Positions 45,960-57,502 of a stretch of 64,000 nt of DNA are shown here, in pieces. Made by a program: the position numbers and the translations under genes. Source of the stretch: Lewinellaceae bacterium (GTDB lineage Bacteria; Bacteroidota; Bacteroidia; Chitinophagales; Saprospiraceae); NCBI GenBank assembly GCA_016711435.1, contig JADJSY010000023.1, positions 82,042-146,041 of the forward strand. The letters run 5' to 3'. The notes under the pieces were generated by a model. That model ran no database searches, had not been told where the DNA came from, and was given only the letters and a program-made list of their open reading frames with translations. Each line of letters starts with the position of its first letter. Within the stretch, counting starts at the first letter, position 1.

Positions 45960-46157
45960 TTATTTTCCGCTAAATATACTGCCGAGGAACATTCTCACCG
46001 CACGGCGAAAACGATCGTTGACAAAAAACAGGATGACAAAAGCGAGAACGAAAACCCAAAACAGGTTGATCACCACTTTCAGGAAGTAAAACAGCAGCCA
46101 TAATGCCAGCAAACCGGCAAAAAAAGCAGCAATCGGATTTTTAATTAAGTCGTTCAT
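45960..46157 (-). CDS. Small two-helix membrane protein, 65 aa
   Basis: The protein is nearly all membrane: PIAAFFAGLLALWLLFYFL and LFWVFVLAFVILFFV, ending with a basic tail (NDRFRRAVRMFLGSIFSGK). Family unknown. It lies between the two coiled-coil genes of the operon, so it may be a membrane partner of them. Confidence 0.75.
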   Translation of the reverse strand: MNDLIKNPIAAFFAGLLALWLLFYFLKVVINLFWVFVLAFVILFFVNDRFRRAVRMFLGSIFSGK

Positions 46158-46159
46158 GT

Positions 46160-46366
46160 TTAGTTTTGGTTATCAGTTATTAGTTATCAGTTATCGGGTT
46201 TCAGGCTGGGAATGGTGAAAGGTATTCCCTTCCTTAACCGGTGCGAGTAATTTTATGTTAAAAAAGTGACGTGTTCATTGGTCAGGTTAGGGAACGTATT
46301 GAAAGTTTTTTTACGATTTTCGGCCTGAAACCCGATAACTGATAACAGATAACTGATAACCAATAA
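46160..46366. repeat. Inverted repeat of TTATC words between operon genes
   Basis: GGTTATCAGTTATTAGTTATCAGTTATCGGGTTTCAGGC at about 46167-46206 faces GCCTGAAACCCGATAACTG... at about 46323-46366, with a 115-base loop of no coding quality. Confidence 0.75.
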
Positions 46367-46367
46367 C

Positions 46368-47039
46368 TTACTTCAAGTGCTGCTGTATCTTGGCAATATC
46401 CTCCTGGATTTGTCCGGCGACACTGTTAAAAGTCACTTCAAAATCGGCTTTGGTATTTTCAATTTTTACCGTGCTTTCCCCAATTTCACTGCGTATCTGC
46501 TCGCTGTTGCGCTTATGCTCTTCAATCTGCTGGGTCAGTTGTTTGATCTGTTCCGTTTTGTTTAAGATCATCGCTTCCAGGTTTTTAACCTCGTCTTCCC
46601 GGTTGCCGATGAGTTTGGCGCGTTGCTGGGCGTGCGCTTCGTTGAATTTCGACTGCTCACCCGTCAGCACATTGAGATAAAACTGCGCGGATTCAATCAG
46701 TTTGGCAGGCGTTACGTTCATCGTCTGCGCCATGGCGTAAGCGGAATGAAAGCGCGTTACTTCATCCATGGGCATCTTGGCCAGGTTTTTCAGCGACTGG
46801 CGGAATTCAAAATAATCGAAACCCTGCTGGTTGTTCTTTTCCAGTGCGCCCAACAAAATCTGTACAAATTTATCCGTCACAGCGCCGCCTTCGGAAACCG
46901 ATCTCGGCGCGACAGGCGGCGGAGCAGGCACTTGTTGTTGCGGGTTGGGCGTTTCGGCAGCAGCCGGCGTTGTTTGTTTATTGCTGTTTTCTTCCTCTAC
47001 CACAAAAACAGACTTGAATTTTTTCAAAAGATCACTCAT
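46368..47039 (-). CDS. Soluble coiled-coil protein, first gene of the envelope operon, 223 aa
   Basis: I do not recognise a named family. After a short N-terminal motif (SDLLKKFKSVFVVEEEN) comes a Pro/Gln/Ala linker (ETPNPQQQVPAPPPVAP), a helical domain (DKFVQILLGALEKNNQQGFD, KMPMDEVTRFHSAYAMAQTM) and a long coiled coil (EAMILNKTEQIKQLTQQIEE, IGESTVKIENTKADFEVTF). It has no signal peptide or membrane helix, so it is cytoplasmic. Being first in the operon, it may be the cytoplasmic partner of the membrane coiled-coil protein (inference). Confidence 0.75.
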   Translation of the reverse strand: MSDLLKKFKSVFVVEEENSNKQTTPAAAETPNPQQQVPAPPPVAPRSVSEGGAVTDKFVQILLGALEKNNQQGFDYFEFRQSLKNLAKMPMDEVTRFHSAYAMAQTMNVTPAKLIESAQFYLNVLTGEQSKFNEAHAQQRAKLIGNREDEVKNLEAMILNKTEQIKQLTQQIEEHKRNSEQIRSEIGESTVKIENTKADFEVTFNSVAGQIQEDIAKIQQHLK

Positions 47040-47354
47040 CGAAGTTGAAGTTGAACCATATCGTCACACCACGGGAGGCGCACACGCTGGGTAGATAATT
47101 AGTTATTTCCCCATTGACCGGCCAAAAGTGGGGGCTGGAAAATTACCCCCACCGGTTTCGTCGGCGACAATCCGGGAATTTCGGACAAAGTAAGGTAAAA
47201 CAGACGATAAAATGAAAAATGGGACCTGTTCAAACCAAATAAAAATCGCTCACGCCGTCATACTTTTGCCCGCTCGGTTGTTCTAACCTGCCAACAAAGC
47301 AATCCATCATGGCCATCCTTTAAATCAAGGTCCCAAATCATTTTTAATCAAGGT
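47040..47354. other. Intergenic region between divergent operon and glycosyltransferase gene
   Basis: It contains a GC-rich hairpin, GTGGGGG at 47128-47134 and CCCCCAC at 47146-47152. A CAAAGTAA string near 47188 is one base from a reversed TAnnTTTG box and could be the promoter of the minus-strand operon. No gene seen. Confidence 0.45.
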
Positions 47355-48068
47355 ATGACTTTCGACGTAACCATCCCCGTGCTCAATGAAGCGGAGACCT
47401 TAGACCGGCAGGTTCGGATCCTGTATGATTTTTTATGCATGCATTTTCCGGAAAAATATCAGTGGCGCATCGTGATCGCGGACAATGGCAGTACCGACGA
47501 TACCCGGCATATCGCGGAACTGCTGTGCAATGAATTTTCGGAAATCCAATTAGTCCGCGTGCCCGAAAAAGGGGTTGGATTAGCCCTTAAAACTTCCTGG
47601 ACACAAAGCCAGGCAGATATTGTCGGTTATATGGACCTGGATTTGGCTACTGATCTGCAACACTTTATTCAAGCCTACAACGCACTGGCCACGGAAGGAT
47701 TCGATGTGGTATACGGCACCCGCCTGCACCGCAAGTCCCGGGTGATCGGCCGCAGCCTGAAGCGCGAAATCACTTCCCGTATCTTCAACCTGCTGCTCAG
47801 AACTTACCTTGGCACCCGATTTTCCGATGGCATGTGCGGTTTCAAATGGCTCCGGCGCGAATGGGTGCAACCACTCATGGACGGCGGCGCCGTATCCAAC
47901 GGCTGGTTTTTCAGCACCGAACTGCTAGCGGTTGCCGAATGGAAAGGCCTGAAAATGTGTGAATTACCCGTAAAATGGACCGACGATACCACTGGCAGCA
48001 AAGTGGATATTCCAAGGCTGGCGAAACAATATATACGGGCGATGCGGGTGCTGAAACATAGACGGTGA
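47355..48068 (+). CDS. Family 2 glycosyltransferase, 237 aa
   Basis: A GT-A fold enzyme that moves a sugar from a nucleotide or lipid carrier. N-terminal FDVTIPVLNEAETLDRQV, VIADNGSTDDTRHIAE and GYMDLDLATDL (a DxD-type metal site) are visible. No C-terminal membrane helices, so it is of the soluble type; the DPM1-like subgroup is possible. It is a single gene in front of an inverted-repeat island. Confidence 0.9.
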   Translation: MTFDVTIPVLNEAETLDRQVRILYDFLCMHFPEKYQWRIVIADNGSTDDTRHIAELLCNEFSEIQLVRVPEKGVGLALKTSWTQSQADIVGYMDLDLATDLQHFIQAYNALATEGFDVVYGTRLHRKSRVIGRSLKREITSRIFNLLLRTYLGTRFSDGMCGFKWLRREWVQPLMDGGAVSNGWFFSTELLAVAEWKGLKMCELPVKWTDDTTGSKVDIPRLAKQYIRAMRVLKHRR

Positions 48069-48180
48069 GTTTTGTTGAGAATGTTGAGGGTTGAGAGTGT
48101 TGAGGGCCACTCTATGAACAATATCTTCCTTCACCGAGCGGCCCTCAACAATCTCAACTCTCAACATTCTCAACCATAAA
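48069..48180. repeat. Inverted-repeat island after the glycosyltransferase gene
   Basis: TTGTTGAGAATGTTGAGGG words at 48073-48104 are complemented by CCCTCAACAATCTCAACTC words at 48143-48178. The loop includes CACCGAGCGGCC, related to the GCCGAGCG motif of other islands. Confidence 0.8.
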
Positions 48181-48189
48181 CAAAACAGT

Positions 48190-49103
48190 ATGCCTCTACC
48201 AGAACTCGTACTCGGTACCGCCCAATGGGGCTGGAACGTCGCCCGCGACGAAGCCTTCCGTATGCTCGATCTCTGGCTGAAAGCCGGCCACCGGAACATC
48301 GACGCAGCGACCAATTATCCCATCAATAAAAATCCCGTCGACTTCCGGGCTGCCGAAAAAATCCTGTACGAGTATGTGCAAGCCCACGGCCTCCACGACC
48401 TGCGCATCACCATGAAAATCGGCAGCCTCGACAATATGCGTACGCCGGATATCAACCTCGCGCCCTCTTTTATCCTGATGATGGGCGACGAGTACCGCCG
48501 CCTGTTCGATGAGAACCTGCACTGCCTGATGCTGCACTGGGACAACCGAGACGACGAAACGGCCATTCGAGGCTCCTTAGAAGCGCTGGCCGTGCTGCAA
48601 AAAGAACAGGGGCTTCAGCCGGGTTTGTCAGGCATCGCGCACCCGGACATCTACGCCGCCATCAACGCCGACCTGGGACTTTCCTTCGATATTCAATTGA
48701 AAACAACCTTTTACAATCAGATATAAGGCGGTACGAGGCGCTACTCGAACAAGGAAAACACCATTTTTTTGCCTACGGCATCAACGCCGGCGGCATCAAA
48801 CTCGACGGCGTGTACCCCAGCGACAGCACTTTTCTGCGGCGCGGCGGCGACCCGGAAAAAGTAGCGGCTACACTGGATCAACTGCGCAGTATTTTACCCA
48901 AACTGAATACGGATTTTGTGCGCCCGCCTGTCAAAACGATGAACCACGTCGGGCTGATTTACACCGCCCTGAACCCGCAGTTCAGCGGAATGTTGCTGGG
49001 TGTTTCCTCTGTGGCGCAATTGAGTGAGACGCTGGATTACTGGCGGAATTTGGAGACGTATGATTACGGGGATGTGTGGGCGGCGCTGTACCGGCTGCTT
49101 TAG
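48190..49103 (+). CDS. Aldo/keto reductase-like protein (frameshifted)
   Basis: The N-terminal 178 residues resemble the barrel of the aldo/keto reductase family (LVLGTAQWGWNVARDEAFRM, AGHRNIDAATNYP, HCLMLHWDNRDDETAIRGS). The frame stops at 48726 within CAGATATAAGG. The following bases read on as RRYEALLEQGKHHFFAYGIN and continue in another frame to 49103. Either one missing base or a duplicated TA at 48722 explains this. With it joined the protein is about 304 residues. The AKR substrate cannot be told, and the usual catalytic tetrad is not fully visible, so the activity is uncertain. Confidence 0.7.
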
Positions 49104-49211
49104 CTGCCGGATGGGAGGCAAAATGTACTGAATAACTGGCGCCGACGCCTCACTCCAGTAAATCCGGTACCAATGGGGTAAATAGTTTATATCAATGAAA
49201 ATAATTACATT

Positions 49212-49420
49212 ATGAAATTACAAAGAATTGTTTTGAGTTTTCTCACTAGTGTTATCCTGTTTATTTTGGGGTATATCCTGCTGGAAAAGTTTTTGATCAC
49301 TCTACCGATACTATTTCAGCAATCATTTTAAAGCACTGGAAAAGCGCGGTCGGCCTTAGTTTGTTGATAACGTTCCTCAATTATATTTTCCGGGATAAAA
49401 ATGCCGCAGAGGATAAATAG
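49212..49420 (+). CDS. Small membrane protein, 69 aa (frameshifted)
   Basis: The ATG at 49212 opens MKLQRIVLSFLTSVILFILG. The frame breaks in a run of five T near 49297. Adding one T gives LLEKFFDHSTDTISAIILKH, then LSLLITFLNYIF and the stop at 49420, exactly 69 residues with two membrane segments. No family recognised. Nothing else of coding quality lies between 49104 and 49700. Confidence 0.55.
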
Positions 49421-49700
49421 CAGGTATTACGTATTTAAAATCAATATTTTAATCATTTGTGATAATTTATGCCTGCGTACATTATTTACTAAGCGGGATG
49501 AGTCAACGCTACGCCTTGTGTCCTTTGTGAAACCACTTTGTGTCCGTTGTGGTAGAAAACGCGTGCGGTTCAACAGAAAAATGTACAGGTTTGCAAGACC
49601 CACACCCAGCGCCAACGCACAAAAAAATGCGGGTATCAGAGCCTCTTCCCGGTTTCCCGGTCTAATACTCCAATACCCGCATCCTCAAATACTCATATTA

Positions 49701-52700
49701 TTACTGCACAACTACTCGAACGGTCGCTACTTTCTCCTCGCTTTGTAAACGGAGCAGGTACAAACCTTTTGGCATAGCACTCAAATCAATTTCTGTCTGC
49801 TGATTCGTGATCGATTGCTGCGTCCGAACCAGTTGTCCTGCCGTATTAAACACCGACAACTGCGCAGGAGTGGACAACAATTCGTCCATTTGAATGAACA
49901 GTTTTCCGCCGGTCGGGTTCGGGAAAACCTTCACCTGATCCTGCAAAGCCAGTTCTTCCGTGCCGACACAAACTACTACGCTGACAGCGACGTCATTAGA
50001 AGCAGAGCAGCCAAAGGTATTGGTGACCGTTACTTCGTACAAATCGGAAGCGTCTGCTGTGATCGTCTGCGTAGTAGCGCCGTTCGACCAAACATAAGCG
50101 CTACCTGCATTACCTGCATCGAGCGTCAGCGTCAGTCCTTCACAAAGCGTGGTGTCTGCGCCTAAGTCCACTACTGGGTTCGGATTTACATTGACCTGCA
50201 CGGTATCCACATCGGAGCAGCCGGTAATGAGTGTCACCTGAACCGTGTAGGCGCCCGTCGCAGTCACATTGATAGAAGGCGATGTAGCACCCGTAGACCA
50301 GATCGTTGCTGCACCCGGGAAACCCGAATTCAGCGTAAGTGCCTCACCTTCGCACAGGTTTTCATCGGCGCCCAGGTTGATAACGGGCGTCGCCAAAGAT
50401 GTAATAACAATCGCATCGGAAGCGGAACAACCGTTGCTATCGGTGACGGTGACCGCATAGTTACCGGGTGCATTAACTAAAATGACCTGGGTAGAAAAAG
50501 CGTTCGACCAAACGTAATTGCTACCGGCATTGCCTGCGTCCAGCATACGGGTTTGTTGTGCGCAAAGCCCTGCGTTGGGGCCGAGGTCGACCACAGGCCG
50601 TTCATTTACAGTAAGTTGTACGGTATCGCGTGAAACGCAACCGAAAGCGGTTGTAGCCAGAACGGAGAATACACCCGTTTGGGTGGCCGCAATGGCCAGC
50701 GTCGTGTCACCTGTCGACCAGTCGGCTTCAGCAAAACCCTGATCCGCAACAGTCAACTCTAATTCTGCCGGTGCGCATACTACTACGTCATCGCCCAGAG
50801 CAACTTCGCAGAACGGACTTACATAATCCAGTTGCAGATTGGATGGAAGGTGGTACACATATAAACGGGTCGTTTTGCCAGTCAGCGTAATTTTTCCATC
50901 TGCATTGGGCGAGGCAATACCAAAGTCATTGTCGTTGATGACTGCCACCGTAGCGGAATCGACAATCGCCAGGCCTTCGGGTTTGTCGTGCTGGCGTTCC
51001 CAGCCGAGTTCCAGCAAGTCGAGGAACAGTGATTTTTGAACCGGTACGATACCATTGGCTGCCAGGCCGGCTTCGTTGTTCAACTGTTCCAGCGTTTGAC
51101 CGCCAAAATTATTACCACTCACCAGCGTAGCGCCTGCGATGCTGAATTTATACACATTTTTTGCATTCCAGCCATTGCGTTCGGCATGTTCCAGTACGAG
51201 AAATTCTTCGTTGTTGACGGCTGCCAGATCACCAATTTTCCAGTCCTGGCTACGAATTTGACCCAAAACGGGGTCGTGCACATACACAAATGTGCGCATG
51301 GCGCCGGTAGCAGGATCCAGTTCCACCAAACGGTGGATGCGGGAAGCGCTGCCCGCAGCAGCAGTCGGGTTGTTCAGCGGGCTTTGCACCATCGCAAAGA
51401 TTTTTCCGTTGGGTGTGTAGGCGATACCTTCAAAACCGCGGTTGGCGCGGCGTTTACCCAGCAGGGTATCCAGGGGCAGATCCGCTACTTCTTCCGGGAA
51501 CGGCGTGTAGCGATTGAGTACTTTAAAGTTCTGATCTAATTTCCAGATGCTCACGCCGTATTCGTCGCAGATCCAGAAATTACCTTCATTGTCTTGTGTA
51601 ATACCTTCAGAATCAATACCCCATGTATCATTGGGCACAACGGTTGCCAGCGTATCGGACCAGGCAACCTCGCCGGTATTCCCTTGTCCGACCGGAAGCG
51701 GCAGGCCGCTTGCGCCGGTACCGTCCGGGCGTTTGATAAAATCGAAATCTTCTATTGCAAGTGTATCATTGTCCGGGCGCACCTGCCATACTTTCGGCGC
51801 GTAATCCGGGAAAGGAAACACCAGGGCTGTCTGGCCGTTGGCCAGCGGGCTGTTCAGGGCATCCGCATTCGGGCCGCGGTCGCCGACAAAACGATAAGAG
51901 CCGTCGCGGTAGAACAAGCCGGAAATGCCGCCTTCGCGGATCGTATCGCCGTACACCCCAATGACGGGATTGTTATCAAATGCGTATTTATCGAGGTTGT
52001 ATTCGCCGGTTTTAGTTTTATCAATGGAAACTTCAAATACAGAGATGGTGCCGCTGATTTCATTGGAAACCACGAGCAGATTTCGGCCATTCGGACTTTC
52101 AGCCTTCGGAATAAAGAAGATACCTTCAGGACCCAGGTCGCCACCGAGACTATCTGTCGTACGTGTATTGATCCATTGTACATATTGAGGTGCAGCCGGG
52201 TTGGTGATATCGTACACCACCACGCCACCGATACGTTCCAGAGCTGCGAAAGCGTAATTGCGGCCTTCGATCGTGGCAATTTCAACACCTTCCGGTTCGG
52301 GGCCTTTGTCGTCGGAACGGTTTTTACGGGTATTATTGAAGTTACTGGCATTGAACAAAGCGCCATATACCGGATCAGCCGCTACGATGCGCTCCAGGTC
52401 ATCGCCACTGTCCCACACCAAAGTGCCGGTGGTTGCATTCCAGATGGAAACAGAACGGCCGCCAAAAGTGTGTATCTCATCAAAATCGCCGTCGCCGTCG
52501 GTATCGCCCGTTGCAGTGGTCACGTTGAGTCGACCGAGCAATTCGCTGCGTTTCAGGTAGGCGGCATCCGGGAAAGCGGTGGAATCCAGTTTGTAGGAAG
52601 AGGAACTGACGCGTACAATTTCTGCGTAAGCATCCCATTCGCGCACGTCGCCTTCATTGGCTGTGAGCAGGTATTCGTCGCCGCCTACCGTCCAGTAAGC

Positions 52701-55237
52701 GAGTGCATCCGGCTGGTACAGGCCGTTTACATTCCAGTTATTAAAGAAAATACCGGGCGCCTGGTCGGAAGCGTCGAGTGCCACTTGTTGTGCGGCATAA
52801 TTTTTCAGACCCAATGGATTAATAGCGGTCACGGTATTGGTTTCCAGGTCGATCACCGCGATAGCGTTGGCTTCCTGCAAGGTCACCCAGGCTGTTTTGC
52901 CGTCGGCAGAAGCCGTGATAAATTCCGGCTCCAGGTCTTGTGCTACAGTAGCATTCGGGCCGAAAATACGCACACCCGCAGCGCGCAGAGCAGTGGTATC
53001 GTCGTTAAAATCCGTAAATCCGATAGAGATTACGTTGGCTTGTGTAAGGTTAGCAGCGCCAGGCGTCATATCGATCACGCTGACGGAGCCTTCCGGGTCG
53101 ACAGAATAATCGGAAGCCGGTTCGCCTTCATTGGCTACCAGCAATTTGCTGCCGTCTGCGGTGAAATTCACGTGGTCAGGCAAAGAACCAACCGTTACTT
53201 CGCTCACAAAATTTCCGTTCACGTCAAAAAATACCACCTTCCCGGGATCTGTGATCACTGCAGCATCGATAGCCACGGCCATTATTCCGTTGGAAAATGC
53301 AACCGAATTGATACCGCCGCCATAGGTTGTAATATCTAAGGATTGAATTTTTGCAGGTGCAGCAGGGTTTTTCAAATCAATGATTTCCAGCCGATTCTGT
53401 GAGATATTGGTTGTAAACAGGCGCTTGCTGGTCGGGTCGTAAGCCGAAATTTCGGCGGTGGCTGCTGAAGTGGGGTCTACATCATAACTGCTCAAAAAAT
53501 TTAATTTAATCGGCGCATTGCTTTGCGGCTGCGGCGCAATTTTATCATCGTCATTAATCAGAATGGCATGCTCAGCAACAGGTCCCGCTTCGGATGCCAC
53601 GAAGTCGAACAATTGCAGGATGAGGTAACGGCTATTGCCCGGCGCGCTATCGTCACGATTTGTACGGACAACTGGATGGGTGTAGTGGCGCCCTGCGGGA
53701 ACGTTACAACAGAATCGACCAAAATGTAATCTTCCACGTTGACGGCAGTAGAGGCACTGACTACGCGTACACGGGCTTCCGCCAGGGTGGTGCTCAGGTT
53801 GGTAACCGTAACAGGAATACTGACGGAACCGCCATTTTCCTGCACCAGTGTGCGTGGGCTACCAAAAGAAATGGTTGCTAATGTAGCAATCTCAACCACG
53901 CCCGGGCTGGCAAAATTGCCGGGATCGGCAGTAGCGGTCGTGCTGGGTTTCCAGTTGGCGCCGTCGTTGTTGTCGAGGTTGGGAGAAAGCAATTCTGCGG
54001 ACGGACCTTGTCCGTCCGGTTCAAGCGGCCACGGGAACGCATCGTCGTATTGTACGCTGTCGATGGTTACGCCTGCTGTGTTGCGAATCACGAGCGTGTT
54101 GCCGCCATTGGTCAGCACGGATCCGCCATTCCACTGGTAAAATGTTTTTCCGGTAAAAAAGGACTCGCAGGCCGCTTTTTTGGCAGCCACCAGAAATGTT
54201 TCGCCGGGAGCGAGTGTCAGCGCCGGGAAAGTCATGGAGACTACTCCACCCAACCGGAAACCACCAATAGCAGCAGGCTGGTTGCCATTGTTGTACATTT
54301 CTATAAACTCGAGCGTATCCGGGTCGCCGCTGGGCGGGTTGTAATTAATTTCGGTGATAACGAGATCGGGCACGGAACTGTTCCAGACAAAACTATAAAC
54401 GAATGGCGCGGCCAGTGGATTTCCGGCAGCATCCTGTACGCCAGTTACAGTTAAAGTATTGTTTGCGCCGGTAACAAATGGTGTACCGTAAACCTAATAT
54501 CACCGTGTCGCCTTCTGTATTGCGGACAGCGCTCGTCAGGTTGCAACACCAGTATAATTTGCCATGTTTTCTGCGGTAGCATCCAGGGATTCGGAAAAAA
54601 CCAGGCGTACTGTTTGGTCATTCAACGCTTGTGCATTCAGCACCACGGGTGGTGTGACGTCGCCATTGGAACTGGTCAATTGTACGTCATCGAAACCGGC
54701 AAAATCGCTACCGCCGTTTTGTTTGGCCATCAGGCGCAGGCGCACGAATTGTGCACCGGCGGGCACTGCTATTTCCACTACAGTCCAGGCCGTAGTATTG
54801 CGGTTCAGGTCCACGTATTTTGTGATATCCCAGGTTGTACCGTTGTCCGTTTCCAGGATATATCCGATGGAGTCAGCCGCCTCGTATCCAATTGTATAGT
54901 ATTTGAATGTGAGGGAATTGGTACTGAAAGCCGCTACATCCACCGTCTGAAAGTCGAGGGTGTGGAAAAAAGCGCCGCCGCCGCTGGGATTTTCCAGATC
55001 GAGCATGTACCAGAAACGGTTGCCCGAAGCGGGGTTGATGGAATTGGTTGTGGTAGTATCCGTCCAGAAGTCTTCGGCTGCCGGTACATTGTATGCTGCG
55101 GGAGTTGCCGTGAATGCCCAGGTATCGCCTGCGCTGCGTTCAAAACCCTGAAAAAACGTTTGTTGCGCGTCAAGCCTGCCTAGAAAAACCAGGGCTATAA
55201 GACTACAAATTAAGTGTTTGGTGTAAGATTGGATCAT
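49701..55237 (-). CDS. Giant secreted phytase-like/choice-of-anchor protein with type IX sorting tail (three frameshifts)
   Basis: Three overlapping fragments form one gene of about 1,845 residues. Order: signal peptide (LICSLIALVFLGRLDAQ); a jelly-roll domain (NRFWYMLDLENPSGGGAFF); an SbsA-like Ig domain (VRLVFSESLDATAENM); a lamin-tail domain (LVITEINYNPPSGDPDTLEF); a Calx-beta-like stretch; a choice-of-anchor I propeller (TTYGGGINSVAFSNG, WNATTGTLVWDSGDD); an esterase-like phytase domain (TWGIDSEGITQDNEGNFWIC, NRGFEGIAYTPNGKIFAMVQ); three PKD-like repeats (DLGADTTLCEGLTLTLDAG); and a type A sorting domain (KVFPNPTGGKLFIQM). Breaks lie near 53655, 54490 and 54535. The ATG at 55237 is preferred over a TTG upstream because a promoter-like box lies at 55266. 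Domains suggest hydrolysis of phosphate esters outside the cell (inference). Confidence 0.85.
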
Positions 55238-55265
55238 GCCTTTGAGAATTTGTTTATTCAAAAAG

Positions 55266-55273
55266 GCGAAAGT
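55266..55273 (-). promoter_or_regulatory. Bacteroidota -7 box (TACTTTCG) for the giant secreted protein
   Basis: TACTTTCG on the minus strand ends 28 bases before the ATG at 55237 and is identical to the yqgE box. Confidence 0.4.
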
Positions 55274-55516
55274 AGAGCGGCGGAAAAGAGGGGATGGAAA
55301 GCCTGGATTAACGAATGATGAAGTAATTGTAAAGCAATTTCAGCGAAATGTTTCAGTACGTTTCTGCTATAGCGGAACCCAGCGGAACCATGCCTTCAAG
55401 TCCGGAAATTTAACATTTTAAACTTAACCTTTACTTAAACCTGGCTTGCATTTCGTCTGCTGCTGCTGTTTTTACCTTGTCAGTTCAGAATTTTCACCGA
55501 ATCACACTACCTGAAC

Positions 55517-57163
55517 ATGAGCACAAACCACCTGTACAAATTCCTCTTGTCATTCATTTTGACCGCTGTTTGCAGCGTAGCAAACGCGCAGAATTTTGTG
55601 ATGCAAAGCGTCATCACAGTCACCGACACGATTAATGACGAAGGCGTAGTCTTTGAAGCATCCTCCGACGATGCCGAACAGGAAAACGACGCCATCGACG
55701 CACTCTACGATGACGACCTCGACGCAGGTTGGGAAGGCGCGCCGGAAGATCAGAAAGCATTGACCACCGGCCTGCGTTTTCGCAACATCGCTATCCCGCA
55801 AGGCGCTGTCATCGATTCCGCTTTCCTGCTGGTTTGGTCGCATGAAGGTAAATCTGCCGACGACGTAGCGCGCATCACCATTACCGGTGAAGCTACAGAC
55901 AACGCACAAACCTTTACCGAAGACGCCCTCATCACCGCACGACCTCGCACCACGGCCTCCCTGCTTTGGGAAGTGGCCGAAGAATGGGAACTCTGGGGTG
56001 CGTACCAGACGCCAGACCTGAAGGAAATCGTGCAGGAAATCGTAGACCGCAGCGGCTGGCAGATGGGCAATTCCTGGCGCTTATCCTGCAAGGCGAAAAC
56101 CAGGGCGTGACGGAAGTTGAAAATGCCCGCGAATTCGAATCTTTTGAAAACATCGCCGACCCGGAAGATGGCGGCGACGGCCAGAATCACCCGGAACGCC
56201 GCCCGCAATTAGTCATATACTACTCGGTGTCCAGCGCTCTGTTGGAAATACCAATGATGGTTACCGATACCATCGAAGACGAGGGCGTGACCTTTGAAGG
56301 CTCTTCGGACGACGCCGAACAGGAAAACGATGCGATCGACGCGCTCTACGACGACGACCTCGACGCGGGCTGGGAAGGCGCCCCGGAAGATCAAAAGGCG
56401 CTTACTACCGGTCTCCGTTTCCGCAATATAGCGATTCCGCAAGGCGCTATTATTGACTCGGCGTTTGTACAAGTCTGGTCGCACGAAGGCAAATCTGCCG
56501 ATGATGTGGCGCGAATTACCATCACCGGTGAAGCGGCCGACGATGCACAAACTTTCACGGAAGATGCCCTCATCACCGATCGCCGCGCACCACGGCCTCC
56601 CTGGTCTGGGAAGTTGCCGAAGAATGGGAACTCTGGGGAAAATACCAGACGCCAGACCTGAAATTCATTTTGCAGGAAATTGTAGACCGCAGCGGCTGGC
56701 AGGCAGGCAATTCCCTGGCGCTTATCCTGCAAGGCGAAATCAGGGTGTGACCGAAGTAGAAAACGCCCGTGAATTTGAATCTTACGAAAACATCGCCGAT
56801 CCGGAAGACGGTGGCGACGGCCAAAACCACCCCGAACGCCGCCCGCGCCTGGTGATTTACTATTCTTCGCCTTCGTCTTCTGTCAAATCGATTTTCAATC
56901 CGACTGTACAGCAGTTGAAAGTGTACCCGAACCCTGCCCGACCAGGCCTCGTTAACGTGGAATTGGAAAACGACGATGCCGCTGCAATTCGCCTGTTTAA
57001 TAGTCAGGGTCAATTACTGAGAACGATCCAAACTATTTACGGAAAAACGGTCTCTTTCCAGACGGGCAATTTACCCACCGGCACGTACTACATACAAGGC
57101 TTCAGGGTAAAAAATCTATGCGCAGCAGTTGATTATTCAGCAAAAGGCTTTTGGTGGGATTAA
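55517..57163 (+). CDS. Secreted protein with two near-identical beta domains and type IX sorting tail (frameshifted)
   Basis: A signal peptide (LYKFLLSFILTAVCSVANAQ) leads to two tandem domains of about 200 residues, each with DDAEQENDAIDALYDDDLDA, GLRFRNIAIPQGA and TPDLKEIVQEIVDRSGWQ. The fold resembles DNRLRE-type secreted beta sandwiches; function unknown. A sorting domain follows (KVYPNPARPGLVNVELENDD). Frames break near 56075, 56582, 56745 and 57110. Comparing the two copies shows each of the first three as one missing base, for example AATTCCTGG in copy 1 versus AATTCCCTGG in copy 2. The true C-terminus after GTYYIQ is uncertain. Confidence 0.8.
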
Positions 57164-57169
57164 CGTGAC

Positions 57170-57425
57170 AAATAAGCTTTGGTCAGGTGCAAACATGAAT
57201 CATCCGAATTTTGGCGTGAAAAAGCCGCAAAGCTCTTTTGCCCAAGTCAAATCTGTTCTATTTGCCGAGCGCTCTTGAACACATAGGCACATAGAAAACG
57301 TTAAGAGTACTCTACGCTAGTTTTCTATGTGCCTATGTGGTTAGATACGCTAAGGGTGTTGTAGTTCACATAGATTTGACTGCTTCGCAATCCTTGCGCC
57401 AAATGGGACTCATGTTTCACGTTGC
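57170..57425. repeat. Palindromic element, copy 3 of the CATAGGCACATAG family (inverted)
   Basis: The outer arms match copy 1: CATGAATCATCCGAATTTTGGCG, AAGTCAAATCTGTTCTATTTGCCGAGCGC, then CACATAGGCACATAGAAAAC, the apex GTTAAGAGTACTCTACGCT, and the complement ending CAAATGGGACTCATG. Relative to copy 1 the apex is reversed. It occupies nearly the whole gap between two secreted-protein genes. Confidence 0.85.
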
Positions 57426-57502
57426 GTTTGGCAACAATAATTTGGCACAGAAAAACCAGTTTCTTAAATTGAAATGTGTTTTCAAAGATTAATTACCGAA
57501 CG

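Noticed and set aside
49401..49748. 115-codon plus-strand frame
   Set aside because: It overlaps the 3' end of the giant secreted gene, is made partly of repeat-like words, and has no plausible start context.
51594..53339. 581-codon open frame on the plus strand
   Set aside because: It is antisense to the choice-of-anchor/phytase-like gene, has no recognisable domain, and its sequence follows the codon pattern of the real gene on the other strand.
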